64,000 nucleotides of DNA from DYRB01 sp963802205 (GCA_963802205.1 CAWDHW010000006.1:281382-345381); one strand, 5' to 3'; numbered from the stretch's first letter, positions 51,397-60,632 are shown. Notes: generated by a model not told the origin, from the letters alone. Made by a program: numbers and translations.

Positions 51397-52378
51397 CCCG
51401 CCCCTCACAGGCCCGCCCGTGAACCCCCCAGCGATCCCCCCAGTAATCCCCCTGGCCGAGCGCGCAGCGGGCGCCTATCTGGGCCTGGCGGTGGGGGATG
51501 CCCTTGGCGCGACGGTGGAGTTCATGACCCCCTCGGAGATCCGCGAGCGCTACGGGGTCCACCGCGACATCCTGGGCGGGGGCTGGCTGCGCCTGCGCAG
51601 GGGCCAGGTCACGGACGACACCGACATGAGCCTGGCCCTGGGGAGGAGCATCCTCACCCAGGGTCGGGTGGACCCGCAGGCGGTGGCCGAGGCATTCAGC
51701 GCCTGGATGCGCGGCAAGCCGGTGGACATCGGCCATACGGTGCGCCGCGGCATCGCCCGCTACCGCCAGACCGGGGAGGCGATCGTCCCGCCCAACACCT
51801 ACGACGCCGGCAATGGCGCCTGCATGCGCTGCCTGCCGGTGGCGCTGTGCACCCTGGGGGCCGGGCCGGATGAAGTCGCCGCGGCCAATCGGGCACAGTC
51901 CCACGTCACCCACCACAGCCCGCTGGGGGACGCCGGGACCCTGACCGTGATTCTAATGGTCCAAGCGGCCCTCAGGGGTGGCCGTCTGGCAGACCTCCAG
52001 ATCATGGCCGAGGCATTGGCTGCGGCCGAGCCCGAGTACCGCTATGACCGCCGCCGCGCCGAGAACCCCGGCGGTTATCTCCCGGAGACCCTGCGCGCCG
52101 TCTTCCAGGCCTTGTTCGCCAATCGGGGGTTTGAGACGGCCATGATCGACGTGGTCAACCGCGGTGGCGATGCCGACACCACCGGCGCCATCCTCGGCAT
52201 GATCGCCGGGGCCTTGTGGGGCCTGCGCGCGATCCCAACCGATTGGCTCCATGCCCTCGACCCCAAGATTGCCCACCAATGCACCGAGCAGGCCCAGAGG
52301 CTGATCGGTCTGTCACCCCATGCCCTAGGGCTCCGAGGCCAGGGTCCGGCGCGCGGCAACACCTCCATGCGGGGCTGA
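51371..52378 (+). CDS. draG: ADP-ribosyl-[dinitrogen reductase] hydrolase DraG
   Basis: Removes ADP-ribose from NifH and restores activity; a dinuclear-metal enzyme. AAGAYLGLAVGDALGATVEF, VTDDTDMSLALGRSIL, VNRGGDADTTGAILGMIAGA carry the metal-binding Asp/Thr residues. 335 residues from ATG 51371, or 319 from GTG 51419, which would avoid overlap with nifQ; homologues start near the latter. Last nif gene before the housekeeping block. Confidence 0.95.
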   Translation: MPALDPRTDPPLTGPPVNPPAIPPVIPLAERAAGAYLGLAVGDALGATVEFMTPSEIRERYGVHRDILGGGWLRLRRGQVTDDTDMSLALGRSILTQGRVDPQAVAEAFSAWMRGKPVDIGHTVRRGIARYRQTGEAIVPPNTYDAGNGACMRCLPVALCTLGAGPDEVAAANRAQSHVTHHSPLGDAGTLTVILMVQAALRGGRLADLQIMAEALAAAEPEYRYDRRRAENPGGYLPETLRAVFQALFANRGFETAMIDVVNRGGDADTTGAILGMIAGALWGLRAIPTDWLHALDPKIAHQCTEQAQRLIGLSPHALGLRGQGPARGNTSMRG

Positions 52379-52817
52379 CGGATAATTACTCGCCCCCAGC
52401 TGCCAAGAGGGCCGGGCGAAGCGCCAGGCCGCCAGGCCAGAGCCGCGATAGATGATCGGAAGCGCGACCTGGGCCGCCTTCGGGTAGCCGTAGAGCAGGG
52501 CCGTGCCGGGCAACAGCATGGGTGCCGTATTGGCGAACAGGTGACGCAGCAACCCATGGAGCGGGGGTGAGAAGAGGTCGGAAAGTCCCCTTGTGGGCCT
52601 GGGGCCTGCGACCCCACGTGAGGGCGTCGCGGTTGTTCTGGATCCGCTCTCCAAGGTCTCGGTTGCACCCGGCGGGCTTCTGGTGTTCTCATCCCTCCGG
52701 CGCGCCCCTGTCTTGTTCGCAGGGGTTGTCCACGGCGCCGGGCGAGCCAGATTGTCCGCCCAGACCGTCCACAGAGTCCGCCCGCAAGGGCGTTTGCATC
52801 GCCCTGGAGCAACTGCG
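52379..52817. other. Right junction of the nif block (draG-mltG gap)
   Basis: 439 bp. A minus-strand frame reading LLRHLFANTAPMLLPGTALL and YGYPKAAQVALPIIYRG looks protein-like but has no start, family or homologous neighbours; perhaps a gene remnant. No integrase, att-like repeat or tRNA is visible. Confidence 0.5.
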
Positions 52818-53843
52818 ATGAAGACGTTCAAGGCCATCCTTGGCGCCCTGGTGACCCTGACCCTCATCGCAGCGGTGGTGGCGGGCAGCCTCTGGGTGCA
52901 CTACCAAACCTTCATCCAGACCCCGGTGGCGGTGCCGGGAGATCGCCTGGTGTTCGAGGTCCAGCGCGGCGCCGGGCTGCGGGTCGTGGCACAGAAACTG
53001 GTGGACATCGGCGTGCTTCGCGACCCCTATGCCTTTCTCGCCCTGGCCTACCAGACCGATAGGGTAGGGCGGCTCAAGGCCGGAGAGTACGAGATCCGCC
53101 CCGAGACTACACCGCCTCAACTCCTGGACCTGCTGACTTCAGGGCGCGTGATCCAGTATCCCCTGACCCTGGTCGAGGGGCGGACCTTCCGCCAGGCCCT
53201 CGCCGTGATCGCCGCAAACCCCATCTTGGTCGCGGACATCGGTGTCCTCACCGACGAGGAGATCATGACCCGCATCGGTCACCCCGGGACTCATCCGGAG
53301 GGCCGGCTGTTCCCGGACACCTATCTGTTCCCCCGCGGCATGGGCGCCCTGGATCTGGTCAAACGGGCCTATGGGCGCATGGAGACCGTGCTGGCGGAGG
53401 AATGGGATAAGCGTGCCCCGGGGCTGCCCTTCAAGGACCCCTACGAGGCCCTGATCCTCGCCTCTATCGTCGAGAAGGAGACCGGGCTCGCCGCCGAGCG
53501 CCCGGAGATCGCCGGGGTCTTCGTCCGCCGGATGCGGACAGGGATGAAGCTCCAGACCGACCCGACGGTGATCTATGGGCTGGGCGCTGCCTTCGATGGC
53601 AATCTGCGGCATGCCGACCTCACCACGGACACCCCCTACAACACCTATACCCGGGGCGGGCTGCCGCCGACCCCCATCGCACTGCCAGGACGCGAGGCGA
53701 TCCATGCCGTGCTCCACCCGGCGGGCGGGGACAGCCTCTACTTTGTGGCCAAGGGGGACGGCGGGCACGCCTTTTCCCCGACCCTGGACGAACACAACCG
53801 CGCCGTGCGCCGCTACCAACTGGGGGCCAATGATCAACCCTAA
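52818..53843 (+). CDS. mltG: Endolytic murein transglycosylase MltG
   Basis: Inner-membrane enzyme that cuts nascent peptidoglycan. 341 residues: N-terminal membrane helix (ILGALVTLTLIAAVVAGSLW), LysM-like VQRGAGLRVVAQKLVD, catalytic glutamate region LILASIVEKETGLAAERP, and TPYNTYTRGGLPPTPI. ATG 52818. Its usual left neighbour pabC is at the other end of the window. Overlaps tmk by 14 bp. Confidence 0.95.
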   Translation: MKTFKAILGALVTLTLIAAVVAGSLWVHYQTFIQTPVAVPGDRLVFEVQRGAGLRVVAQKLVDIGVLRDPYAFLALAYQTDRVGRLKAGEYEIRPETTPPQLLDLLTSGRVIQYPLTLVEGRTFRQALAVIAANPILVADIGVLTDEEIMTRIGHPGTHPEGRLFPDTYLFPRGMGALDLVKRAYGRMETVLAEEWDKRAPGLPFKDPYEALILASIVEKETGLAAERPEIAGVFVRRMRTGMKLQTDPTVIYGLGAAFDGNLRHADLTTDTPYNTYTRGGLPPTPIALPGREAIHAVLHPAGGDSLYFVAKGDGGHAFSPTLDEHNRAVRRYQLGANDQP

Positions 53844-54492
53844 AGCGCCAGGTCGAGGTCGGTTCATCACCTTCGAGGGCGTCGAGGGGGCCGGTAAGTC
53901 CACCCAGGTCGCCGCCCTCCAGGACTGGCTGATCGACCACGGTGTGCCGGTTCGGGTCACCCGCGAACCGGGCGGGTCGCCCATCGCCGAGCGCATCCGT
54001 GCTGTGCTGCTCGACCGCGCCAACGCCGGTATGGCCGGAGATGCCGAGCTGCTGTTGATGTTTGCCGCTCGGGCCGAGCATCTGGCCAAGACCATCCGCC
54101 CGGCCCTGGAAACCGGGGCCTGGGTCCTTTGTGACCGCTTCACCGATGCCACCTTTGCCTATCAGGGGGGTGGGCGGGGTGTTCCGCGGCCCCGCATCGC
54201 CTTGCTGGAGGGACTGGTCCAGGGGGACCTGCGCCCGGACCTGACACTGCTGTTCGACCTGCCGGTGACCGTCGGGCTGAACCGCGCCAGAGGTCGCTCA
54301 GCCCCGGACCGCTTCGAGGCTGAGACGGTCGCCTTTTTCGATGCCGTGCGGGCCGAGTACCTGGCCATCGCCGGGCGCGAGCCAGAACGGGTGCGTGTTA
54401 TCGATGCGGAGGGCGCCCAGGCCGCGGTCCAGCACCTGGTCCGCGCGGCCATTGCGCCCCTCCTGACGGCCACAGGGTCCACCGCACAATGA
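53830..54492 (+). CDS. tmk: Thymidylate kinase
   Basis: Phosphorylates dTMP to dTDP. 220 residues: P-loop FEGVEGAGKST, DR(S/T)-type REPGGSP, CDRFTDATFAYQGGGRG. ATG 53830 inside the mltG end. Overlaps holB by 4 bp. Confidence 0.96.
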   Translation: MINPKAPGRGRFITFEGVEGAGKSTQVAALQDWLIDHGVPVRVTREPGGSPIAERIRAVLLDRANAGMAGDAELLLMFAARAEHLAKTIRPALETGAWVLCDRFTDATFAYQGGGRGVPRPRIALLEGLVQGDLRPDLTLLFDLPVTVGLNRARGRSAPDRFEAETVAFFDAVRAEYLAIAGREPERVRVIDAEGAQAAVQHLVRAAIAPLLTATGSTAQ

Positions 54493-55511
54493 CCTCAGAG
54501 GTGCTGGTCCCCTGGCTCGTCCCCCACTGGGAGGCCCTGCAACGCGCCCGCCGCCTCGGGCGTCTTCCCCACGCGCTGTTGATCCATGGCCCCGCCGGGG
54601 TGGGCAAGCGCCTCTTCTCCGAGCACTTGGCACAATCCCTGCTTTGCCCAACCCCGGGTTCGGATGGTCGGCCTTGCGGGAGTTGCCAGGACTGCCACCT
54701 GTTCGCCGTCGGCAATCACCCGGACCTGGTGCGGGTGGGGCCCGATCCAGAGGGTAAGTCCGACGAGATCAAGGTCCAGAGCATCCGTGATCTGGTGGAG
54801 TCCGAGGGCCTGACGGCGAGCCGTGGCGGCTACAAGATCATCCTCATCGACCCGGCCGAGCGCATGAATCCATCCGCGGCTAACGCCCTGCTCAAGACCC
54901 TTGAAGAGCCGGCTGCCGACACCTTGTTCTGCCTCATCGCCGAGCGCGCCTACCTGCTTGCCGCTACGGTGCGCAGCCGCTGCCAGCGTCTGGGGCTGGG
55001 CCTGCCCGGCGAGGACCTGGCCCTGGCCTGGCTCGGCGAGCGGGTCAAGGGCGGCGACCCTCGCCTGCTGCTGCGACTGGCCCACGGGGCCCCGCTGCGC
55101 GCCCTGACGCTGGGCGATCCCACCATGCTGGCACGCCGCGAGGCGGCCTTCGCCGGCTTCCTCGCGGTGGGGCAGGGGACCCGCGACCCGGTAGCGGAGG
55201 CGCAGGCCTGGTCGGATCTCAACCCGCGGGTATCCCTGGAGTGGCTGGGAGGTTGGGTGAGCGATCTGTTACGCTTATGCGCCGACAGGGCGGCACCCTA
55301 TCTGGGGAATCCAGACAAGCGCGAGGCCCTGGCACAGTTGGCGTGTGACCTCGGCAGTGGCGTTGGGTTCGGTGGCGGTATCGCGGCGGGGCATCGCTAC
55401 CTGCAACGGGTCCTGCGAGCGCGGGCCACCCAGGATAACCCCCTCAACCCTCAGTTGCTGCATGAGGCATTGCTGATCGACTGGGGCCATTTGGTGCGAA
55501 AGGTAACCTAG
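54489..55511 (+). CDS. holB: DNA polymerase III delta-prime subunit
   Basis: Clamp-loader subunit. 340 residues: GPAGVGKRLF, zinc cysteines CGSCQDCHLF, SIRDLVESEGLTASRGGYKI, LLKTLEEPAADTLFCLI and RSRCQRL. Immediately followed by pilZ. Confidence 0.95.
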   Translation: MTSEVLVPWLVPHWEALQRARRLGRLPHALLIHGPAGVGKRLFSEHLAQSLLCPTPGSDGRPCGSCQDCHLFAVGNHPDLVRVGPDPEGKSDEIKVQSIRDLVESEGLTASRGGYKIILIDPAERMNPSAANALLKTLEEPAADTLFCLIAERAYLLAATVRSRCQRLGLGLPGEDLALAWLGERVKGGDPRLLLRLAHGAPLRALTLGDPTMLARREAAFAGFLAVGQGTRDPVAEAQAWSDLNPRVSLEWLGGWVSDLLRLCADRAAPYLGNPDKREALAQLACDLGSGVGFGGGIAAGHRYLQRVLRARATQDNPLNPQLLHEALLIDWGHLVRKVT

Positions 55512-55868
55512 ATGGACACCGGAGCCGTCGGCGGCCAACAGCGCATCCTCAGTTTTTCCATCAAGGATCGAAATGCCTTGTACCGGTCCTACATGCCTTT
55601 CGTGAAGCATGGCGGGCTGTTCATCGCAACGACCAAGCGCTACCAACTCGGCGATGAACTGTTCCTCCTGCTCCAACTCATGGAGGAGCCAGAGCGCATC
55701 CCGGTGGCCGGGCGGGTGGTCTGGGTCACCCCGGCCGGGGCCGAGGGCAACCGCACCGTCGGGGTCGGCGTCCAGTTCAGTGAGCAGGACAAAGGCGTGG
55801 CACGACGCAAGATCGAGGATTACCTCGCCGGCGTCCTCAATGCCGAGAGCCCCACCCATACCATGTAG
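55512..55868 (+). CDS. PilZ-domain protein of the holB-tatD operon
   Basis: 118 residues. FVKHGGLFIATTKRYQLGDELFLLLQLM and VAGRVVWVTPAG match the PilZ fold of type IV pilus PilZ, which lacks c-di-GMP-binding arginines; none is evident here. Starts directly after the holB stop. Confidence 0.9.
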   Translation: MDTGAVGGQQRILSFSIKDRNALYRSYMPFVKHGGLFIATTKRYQLGDELFLLLQLMEEPERIPVAGRVVWVTPAGAEGNRTVGVGVQFSEQDKGVARRKIEDYLAGVLNAESPTHTM

Positions 55869-55909
55869 GTCAGGCTCCAGCCCGACCGGCGACCGCGAGA
55901 CCCCTCACC

Positions 55910-56680
55910 ATGCTGGTAGATTCCCACTGTCACCTTGATCGGGTGGACCTCAAGCCCTATGGCGGGGACTTCGCACGGCTCATCGCCGCCACCGCCACTG
56001 CCGGCGTGGAGCGGATGCTGTGCGTCGCCATCGACCTCGAGGCCTACCCGGCCATGCGCGCCCTGGTGGACCCCTGGCCCCAGATCGCCGTCTCTGTTGG
56101 CGTCCACCCGAATGAGAACGAGGGCCGCGAGCCCAGTGCAGACGAACTGGTCGCCCTGGCGGCGGATCCGCGGGTGGTAGCCATTGGCGAGACCGGGCTC
56201 GACTACTTCCGCAGCGACGGTGACCTGACCTGGCAGCAAGACCGCTTTCGCCGCCACATCGCCGCCGCGCGGGCCTGCGGCAAGCCGCTTATCATCCACA
56301 CCCGAGCGGCACGCGAGGACACCCTTGCGATCATGCGCGAGGAGGGCGCCGGTGAGGCGGGCGGGGTCATGCACTGCTTCACCGAGGACTGGAACACAGC
56401 CCGTGCCGCCTTGGACTTGGGCTTCTACATCTCCTTCTCCGGCATCCTGACCTTCAAGACGGCCGAGGACCTGCGCCAGGTCGCCACCCGGGTTCCCCCA
56501 GACCGCTTGCTCATCGAGACCGATGCACCTTATCTCGCGCCCATCCCGCACCGCGGTAAGCCCAACGAGCCGCGCTATGTCGCCCATGTGGCCGAGTGCA
56601 TCGCTGGGCTCCGCGGGATGGAGGTGGACGAGGTCGCGACCCTGACAGGGGAAAACTTCTCGCGCCTGTTTGGGTCCTGA
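55910..56680 (+). CDS. tatD: TatD-family metal-dependent hydrolase
   Basis: 256 residues. DSHCHLD metal motif at the N-terminus, IGETGLDYF, HTRAAREDTL, HCFTEDW and ETDAPYLAP. 3'-5' DNA exonuclease activity is known for the family. Between pilZ and tatD lies a degenerate REP copy (55862-55890). Confidence 0.95.
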   Translation: MLVDSHCHLDRVDLKPYGGDFARLIAATATAGVERMLCVAIDLEAYPAMRALVDPWPQIAVSVGVHPNENEGREPSADELVALAADPRVVAIGETGLDYFRSDGDLTWQQDRFRRHIAAARACGKPLIIHTRAAREDTLAIMREEGAGEAGGVMHCFTEDWNTARAALDLGFYISFSGILTFKTAEDLRQVATRVPPDRLLIETDAPYLAPIPHRGKPNEPRYVAHVAECIAGLRGMEVDEVATLTGENFSRLFGS

Positions 56681-56794
56681 TCCTGGAGTTGAACTTGCAG
56701 ATGCGCTCACCGTGCTGCCTCAGCACCGCCTGTTCCGACTCGCTGAACAGCGCCAGATCCGCCCCGGCGGTGATGAAGTCGATCAGCAAGACGC

Positions 56795-57308
56795 TTACCC
56801 GGCCGCCAACACCCGATCGGGCTTGACCGGGACCAACACGTGCCGTTGCGGGGGTGCGGCCAGGAGTTGCGCAAGCTCGCTCTCAAGGGCCTGGACGCGC
56901 GCCTTGAGGTTGGTGTTGGCCTCTTGGTAGGCGCTGACCAGCTGGCGGTAGAAGACCAGTGCAAAGAACTCGCCTGGCGGAATGCCGCCCGTGGAGTACC
57001 CGGGCGGGAACAGATAGCCCTTGTGGACCTCCCAGCCTTGCCAGCCGTCCCAGGGGACGAAGCCGGCCAGGACCGCCAGGAGGCGGATCGCGCCGGGGTT
57101 GGGATTGCCCTCGGAGCGCCAGCGGCGATAGGTCCGCAGGGAAACCCCGCAGGCTTCCGCCGCCTGGACGTGGCTGAACCCGCAGCGTGCTTGCAGGTCG
57201 CGTAAAACGGCCGGATTGGCCGCGAAGCCCTCGGCCAGGACCTCGGCCTCGGACCAGTCCGCAGGAAGGCCCCAGGCCCCCCGCGCCCCGATCCTTGATT
57301 GCGCACAA
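56795..57308 (-). CDS. Phage-type regulator with DUF3653-like domain, possible frame break
   Basis: The frame ending at 56795 reads RCGFSHVQAAEACGVSLRTY with RRWRSEGNPNPGAIRLLAVL (helix-turn-helix), then PWDGWQGWEVHKGYLFPPGY, GEFFALVFYRQLVSAYQE and a coiled C-terminus. This is the layout of small phage-associated DUF3653 proteins. It has no start in its own frame; a TTG at 57308 (MCAIKDRGAG) connects if one G is removed from the run at about 57280. Length then about 170 residues. Confidence 0.65.
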
Positions 57309-57330
57309 TGTATATTATGTATAGTGATAG

Positions 57331-57553
57331 ACTCTTCGCCAGCGCCCGCTGGAATTTAGCCAAGATACCCCTTTGGATGCTGCTGCATTTGTCGCCAACA
57401 ATGGCCAACGCACTCCAAATTGGCGGGAGCGGCTCGTTTGTCCACACTGCCAACTCAACAACAGAATGCGGGCTGCAGCAGCATTTATTCTATCGACTTC
57501 AAAATCGGACGACGCGATCTATCTGACTGAAGCTATTACGCCGCTTTTCCGGT
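57331..57553 (+). pseudogene. SAM-dependent methyltransferase, 5' fragment interrupted by IS30
   Basis: QRPLEFSQDTPLDAAAFVAN, WRERLVCPHCQLNNRMRAAA and DDAIYLTEAITPLF. The frame is closed by a stop at 57328, so the true start is missing or non-canonical. It continues after the IS element at 58634. Confidence 0.8.
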
Positions 57554-58630
57554 GGCGAGTTCCAAAATGAAGTGCAACACCCGGACCTAGGCTGTAGGTA
57601 GGAGGTGTGCACATGAGAACGCGGTACAGACAGTTGACGGCGGACGACCGCAACAAGATCCAGATAGGTCTGAACGAGGGGCTGAGCCGGCGCGAGATAG
57701 CGCGCGGTCTTGGCCGTTGGCCGAGCGCGGTGAGTCGGGAGATTGCCCGCAACCGGGTGGGCGTGACCTACGACGCGGTGAGTGCTGGGCAGCGCACGCG
57801 GAGCCGGTGCCGGCGCGGTCGGCGCAAGCTGGTGGTGGGCACGGCGCTGTTGCAGGAGGTCCACACGGGCCTGTTGGGTGGCTGGTCCCCGGAGCAGATC
57901 GCGGGCAGACTCAAGCAGATGCACCCGGACGAACCGACCGAGCGAGTCTCCCATGAGACCATCTACAGCTACATCTACGCGCAGCCGCGCGGGGAGTTGC
58001 GCAAGACGTTGATCGCGGCCTTGCGCCAGGCGCACAAAAAGCGCCTGGCGCGCTCCCGAGGCACGGATCGGCGCGGACATTTGCGCGACATGGTCTCGAT
58101 CCACACGCGGCCCGCAGAGGCCCTGGGACGGCAGGTAGCGGGGCATTGGGAGGGGGACCTCATCAAGGGCGCAGGCAATGCCAGCGCGGTCGGGACCCTG
58201 GTCGAGCGCAAGAGCCGCTACGTCCTCCTGGCCAAGATGGACGGTACCGACGCCGAGGCGGCGCTGGAGGGCTTTACGCGCCGCATGCGGACCCTGCCGG
58301 CCGCTGTGCGTAAGACCCTGACCTACGACCAGGGCAAGGAAATGGCGCACCACCAAGCGCTCGCGCGCCGCCTCAACATTCGGGTGTACTTCGCCGACCC
58401 TCATAGCCCTTGGCAGCGCCCCTCCAACGAGAATGCCAACGGCCTGATCCGCCAGTACCTGCCCAAGGGGATGGACCTCTCCGGCGTCTCCCAGCGGCGC
58501 CTAACCCAGATCGCCACGGCACTCAACACGCGCCCAAGAAAATGCCTCGGCTTTATGACACCGGAGGAAGTCATGTCGCAAGAAATCAATCAGTTAAACT
58601 CTTGCGTTGCACTTCAAACTTGAAACCGCC
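57554..58630 (+). mobile_element. IS30-family insertion sequence
   Basis: 1,077 bp. Terminal inverted repeats GGCGAGTTCCAAAATGAAGT... (left) and, reversed, GGCGGTTTCAAGTTTGAAGT... (right), 19 of 25 matching and both continuing GCAAC. Flanked by the 3-bp direct repeat GGT (57551-57553 and 58631-58633), typical of IS30. One transposase gene. Removing the element plus one GGT rejoins the methyltransferase in frame. Confidence 0.92.
57607..58623 (+). CDS. IS30-family transposase
   Basis: 338 residues; N-terminal helix-turn-helix (RYRQLTADDRNKIQIGLNEG, SRREIARGLGRWPSAVSREI) and a DDE domain with GHWEGDLIKG, LTYDQGKEMAHH and HSPWQRPSNENANGLIRQYL. Full length and apparently functional. An ATG at 57613 (MRTRYRQ) is the more typical start. 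Confidence 0.95.
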   Translation: MHMRTRYRQLTADDRNKIQIGLNEGLSRREIARGLGRWPSAVSREIARNRVGVTYDAVSAGQRTRSRCRRGRRKLVVGTALLQEVHTGLLGGWSPEQIAGRLKQMHPDEPTERVSHETIYSYIYAQPRGELRKTLIAALRQAHKKRLARSRGTDRRGHLRDMVSIHTRPAEALGRQVAGHWEGDLIKGAGNASAVGTLVERKSRYVLLAKMDGTDAEAALEGFTRRMRTLPAAVRKTLTYDQGKEMAHHQALARRLNIRVYFADPHSPWQRPSNENANGLIRQYLPKGMDLSGVSQRRLTQIATALNTRPRKCLGFMTPEEVMSQEINQLNSCVALQT

Positions 58631-58633
58631 GGT

Positions 58634-59145
58634 TTATATCTTCCTGTCGGATGGGTGCGATTGGTAGCGAATATCTGCGCGACGGAACCGTAACAGGCCA
58701 ACACAATATTGACGGGGTCCGGCATGAAGACGCGACGGCCCTTACCTTCAGTAATGACTATTTTCATTCGATTTGTAGCTTCGATGTTCTTGAACATGTT
58801 CCGGATTACAGGCAGGCAATGTCCGAATTCTTCCGATGCCTTCGTCCGGGTGGACAATTGTTAATAAGCGTGCCACTCAACCTTCGCAAAAACGTGACCG
58901 TTACACGTGCAACGATCGACAAGACTGGGCGTATATCCCACCTTATGGAACCTGAGATCCACGGCGATCCTATCAATAAAGGTGGCGCGCTTTGTTTCTA
59001 TAACTTTGGCTGGGATTTTCTTACAGCCCTGTCCGACGCAGGGTTCACAGATGCCGGCATATTGTTATTCTGGGATGCACGGCTTGGCTATCTTGGTGGA
59101 TATCAATACATCATAGTAGCTCAGAAGCCAGCTAATTCGGTCTAA
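58634..59145 (+). pseudogene. SAM-dependent methyltransferase, 3' fragment
   Basis: Continues IGSEYLRDG, GVRHEDATALTFSNDYFHSI, FDVLEHVPDYRQAMSEFFRC, LRPGGQLLISVP, GGALCFYNFGWDFLTALSDA. Class I methyltransferase with SAM-binding Asp in CSFDVLEH. GC content drops from here to the right, as often in surface-polysaccharide regions. Confidence 0.85.
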
Positions 59146-59176
59146 TTCTTGGCCCCATGCGTGACTGAGTGAATCT

Positions 59177-60502
59177 ATGAAGTACCTCGGAATATTTGGA
59201 TTCGGGGCGATACTGTTAGCGCTCGGAGCCGCAATATTAGTAGACAAACACCTGTCAGCCGACGGCGTCAACTATTTCACGATTGTCCTTGAGACGCACG
59301 ACTTCTTCCGTGGGGATTGGTGGCGCCAACTGGCCAGCTACTTGTCGCAAGCACCTTTGGTGGTTGCCGTCAACGCAGGCGTAAAGAATATCTCCGCGCT
59401 GAGCCTTGTGTTCGGAGCAAGCATTCTTTTCCCCTGGCTCTTGGCGCTCGGGCTTTCCCTTTCCGCCTTGAGGAACGAAGACAAGTCTGTACTCATCTTC
59501 ATGATGGTTAGCATGGTGTCCATCAACCTCGGTTCGGATTTCATTCTTACCGGCGAGCACCAGGTTATGGTCCTTCTGAGCTGGCCGATTCTCTTTTACC
59601 ACCTGCGGATTTCACAGCTTAGGTGGTACGACGCTCTAATCCTGTGGTCGCTACTACTCCTTTTCTCCAGGCTCTATCCAACGGCCGTGATTCCAGCCGC
59701 GATATTCCTGCTGATCGCGGTCGTGCGCATCGTCCGATCATCGTCCTACAAGCAAAAGGTCGTATTCCTTGGCGCTTCGCTTCTCTCGTCTATTGCCATC
59801 GCTGCCGGAACCTATACGATCCTCTATCCTAGGGCCGTCGAGAACAAACAGGCGTTCTTGGAGTCGATCCTGAGGCCGTTTGGAACATCCGAAGCGCTCA
59901 CAGCTATGGCTTTCACAGTTCTGCTTTCGGCGGGCTGGTTCTGGCGAAAGCGCTTTCTGGTTTGGCTTTCGCTGCTGCCGGTGGTAGGTTTTCTAGCGCA
60001 TATAGTCTTAACGCGCGATATTCTCTCTTCAGGAGAATCGTTCGAGTACCGTACGTTGACATTGACGCTGTTGCCAGTCCTGATGCTTGGCGCGGTAGCC
60101 ATCCATTGCAGGCGGCGCACACTAGATAACCGGATCGCACTCGTGGTTGGGGCCTTTGTCGCCATAATGATTTCTGGAAATCTTTATGGTACCTGGCGTT
60201 GGTCAAAATTCAAGTCGCAGATGACGGAGATTCTGATTGTAAGAGATGGATTGGTGCCCATTGAATCGACTGAACTGAATGGCTCGCCGCTCGGTTGGTC
60301 TTGGAACAATGCCCAACTTAGTGTGGTGTGGTCGCGAGGATGTGTCCGCGCCATCCTGCTTAATGCCGACGGTACCGCATGGCAGCCCGCCGGACCACCG
60401 CAGACATTTCGGCTAAAAGAGTACCTCTGCTATACAGCAGAGTTCCAACAATACGATCCCACATTGTGCCTTTGCGAGCCGCAATCGAGTCCAGGGGACT
60501 AA
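59177..60502 (+). CDS. Polytopic membrane protein of unknown function
   Basis: 441 residues with about ten hydrophobic helices between residues 1 and 345 and a soluble C-terminal part containing LGWSWNNAQLSVVWSRGC. It resembles membrane proteins of polysaccharide or glycolipid clusters (polymerase or glycosyltransferase C type) only in topology. DKHLSADGVNYFTIVLET in the first loop may be functionally important. Lower GC than the nif block. Confidence 0.75.
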   Translation: MKYLGIFGFGAILLALGAAILVDKHLSADGVNYFTIVLETHDFFRGDWWRQLASYLSQAPLVVAVNAGVKNISALSLVFGASILFPWLLALGLSLSALRNEDKSVLIFMMVSMVSINLGSDFILTGEHQVMVLLSWPILFYHLRISQLRWYDALILWSLLLLFSRLYPTAVIPAAIFLLIAVVRIVRSSSYKQKVVFLGASLLSSIAIAAGTYTILYPRAVENKQAFLESILRPFGTSEALTAMAFTVLLSAGWFWRKRFLVWLSLLPVVGFLAHIVLTRDILSSGESFEYRTLTLTLLPVLMLGAVAIHCRRRTLDNRIALVVGAFVAIMISGNLYGTWRWSKFKSQMTEILIVRDGLVPIESTELNGSPLGWSWNNAQLSVVWSRGCVRAILLNADGTAWQPAGPPQTFRLKEYLCYTAEFQQYDPTLCLCEPQSSPGD

Positions 60503-60555
60503 TCGCAGTTCCGAAACATCTGGCGCTGGCATAGCAACGACCTGGAGGAGTATCG

Positions 60556-60632
60556 ATGAGTAATACCGTTGCACCGGCAGAAGGCATACCGCTGCTGTCC
60601 GTGATCGTTCCCTGTTATAACGAAGAACAGGT
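60556..60632 (+). pseudogene. Family 2 glycosyltransferase, 5' fragment
   Basis: MSNTVAPAEGIPLLSVIVPC then YNEEQ; the gene is cut by the IS21 element after the codons for EEQ. ATG 60556 follows GGAGGAGTATCG. Continues at 63105. Confidence 0.9.

Noticed and set aside
430..52817. Integrative element with attachment sites around the nif block
   Set aside because: No integrase, tRNA gene or direct repeats visible near 430-460 or 52380-52820.
57707..59145. Possibility that the IS30 right end lies at 58632 with a TT duplication
   Set aside because: The alternative with ends GGCG at 57554 and CGCC at 58630 gives better inverted repeats, a 3-bp duplication (GGT) and restores the expected methyltransferase spacing.
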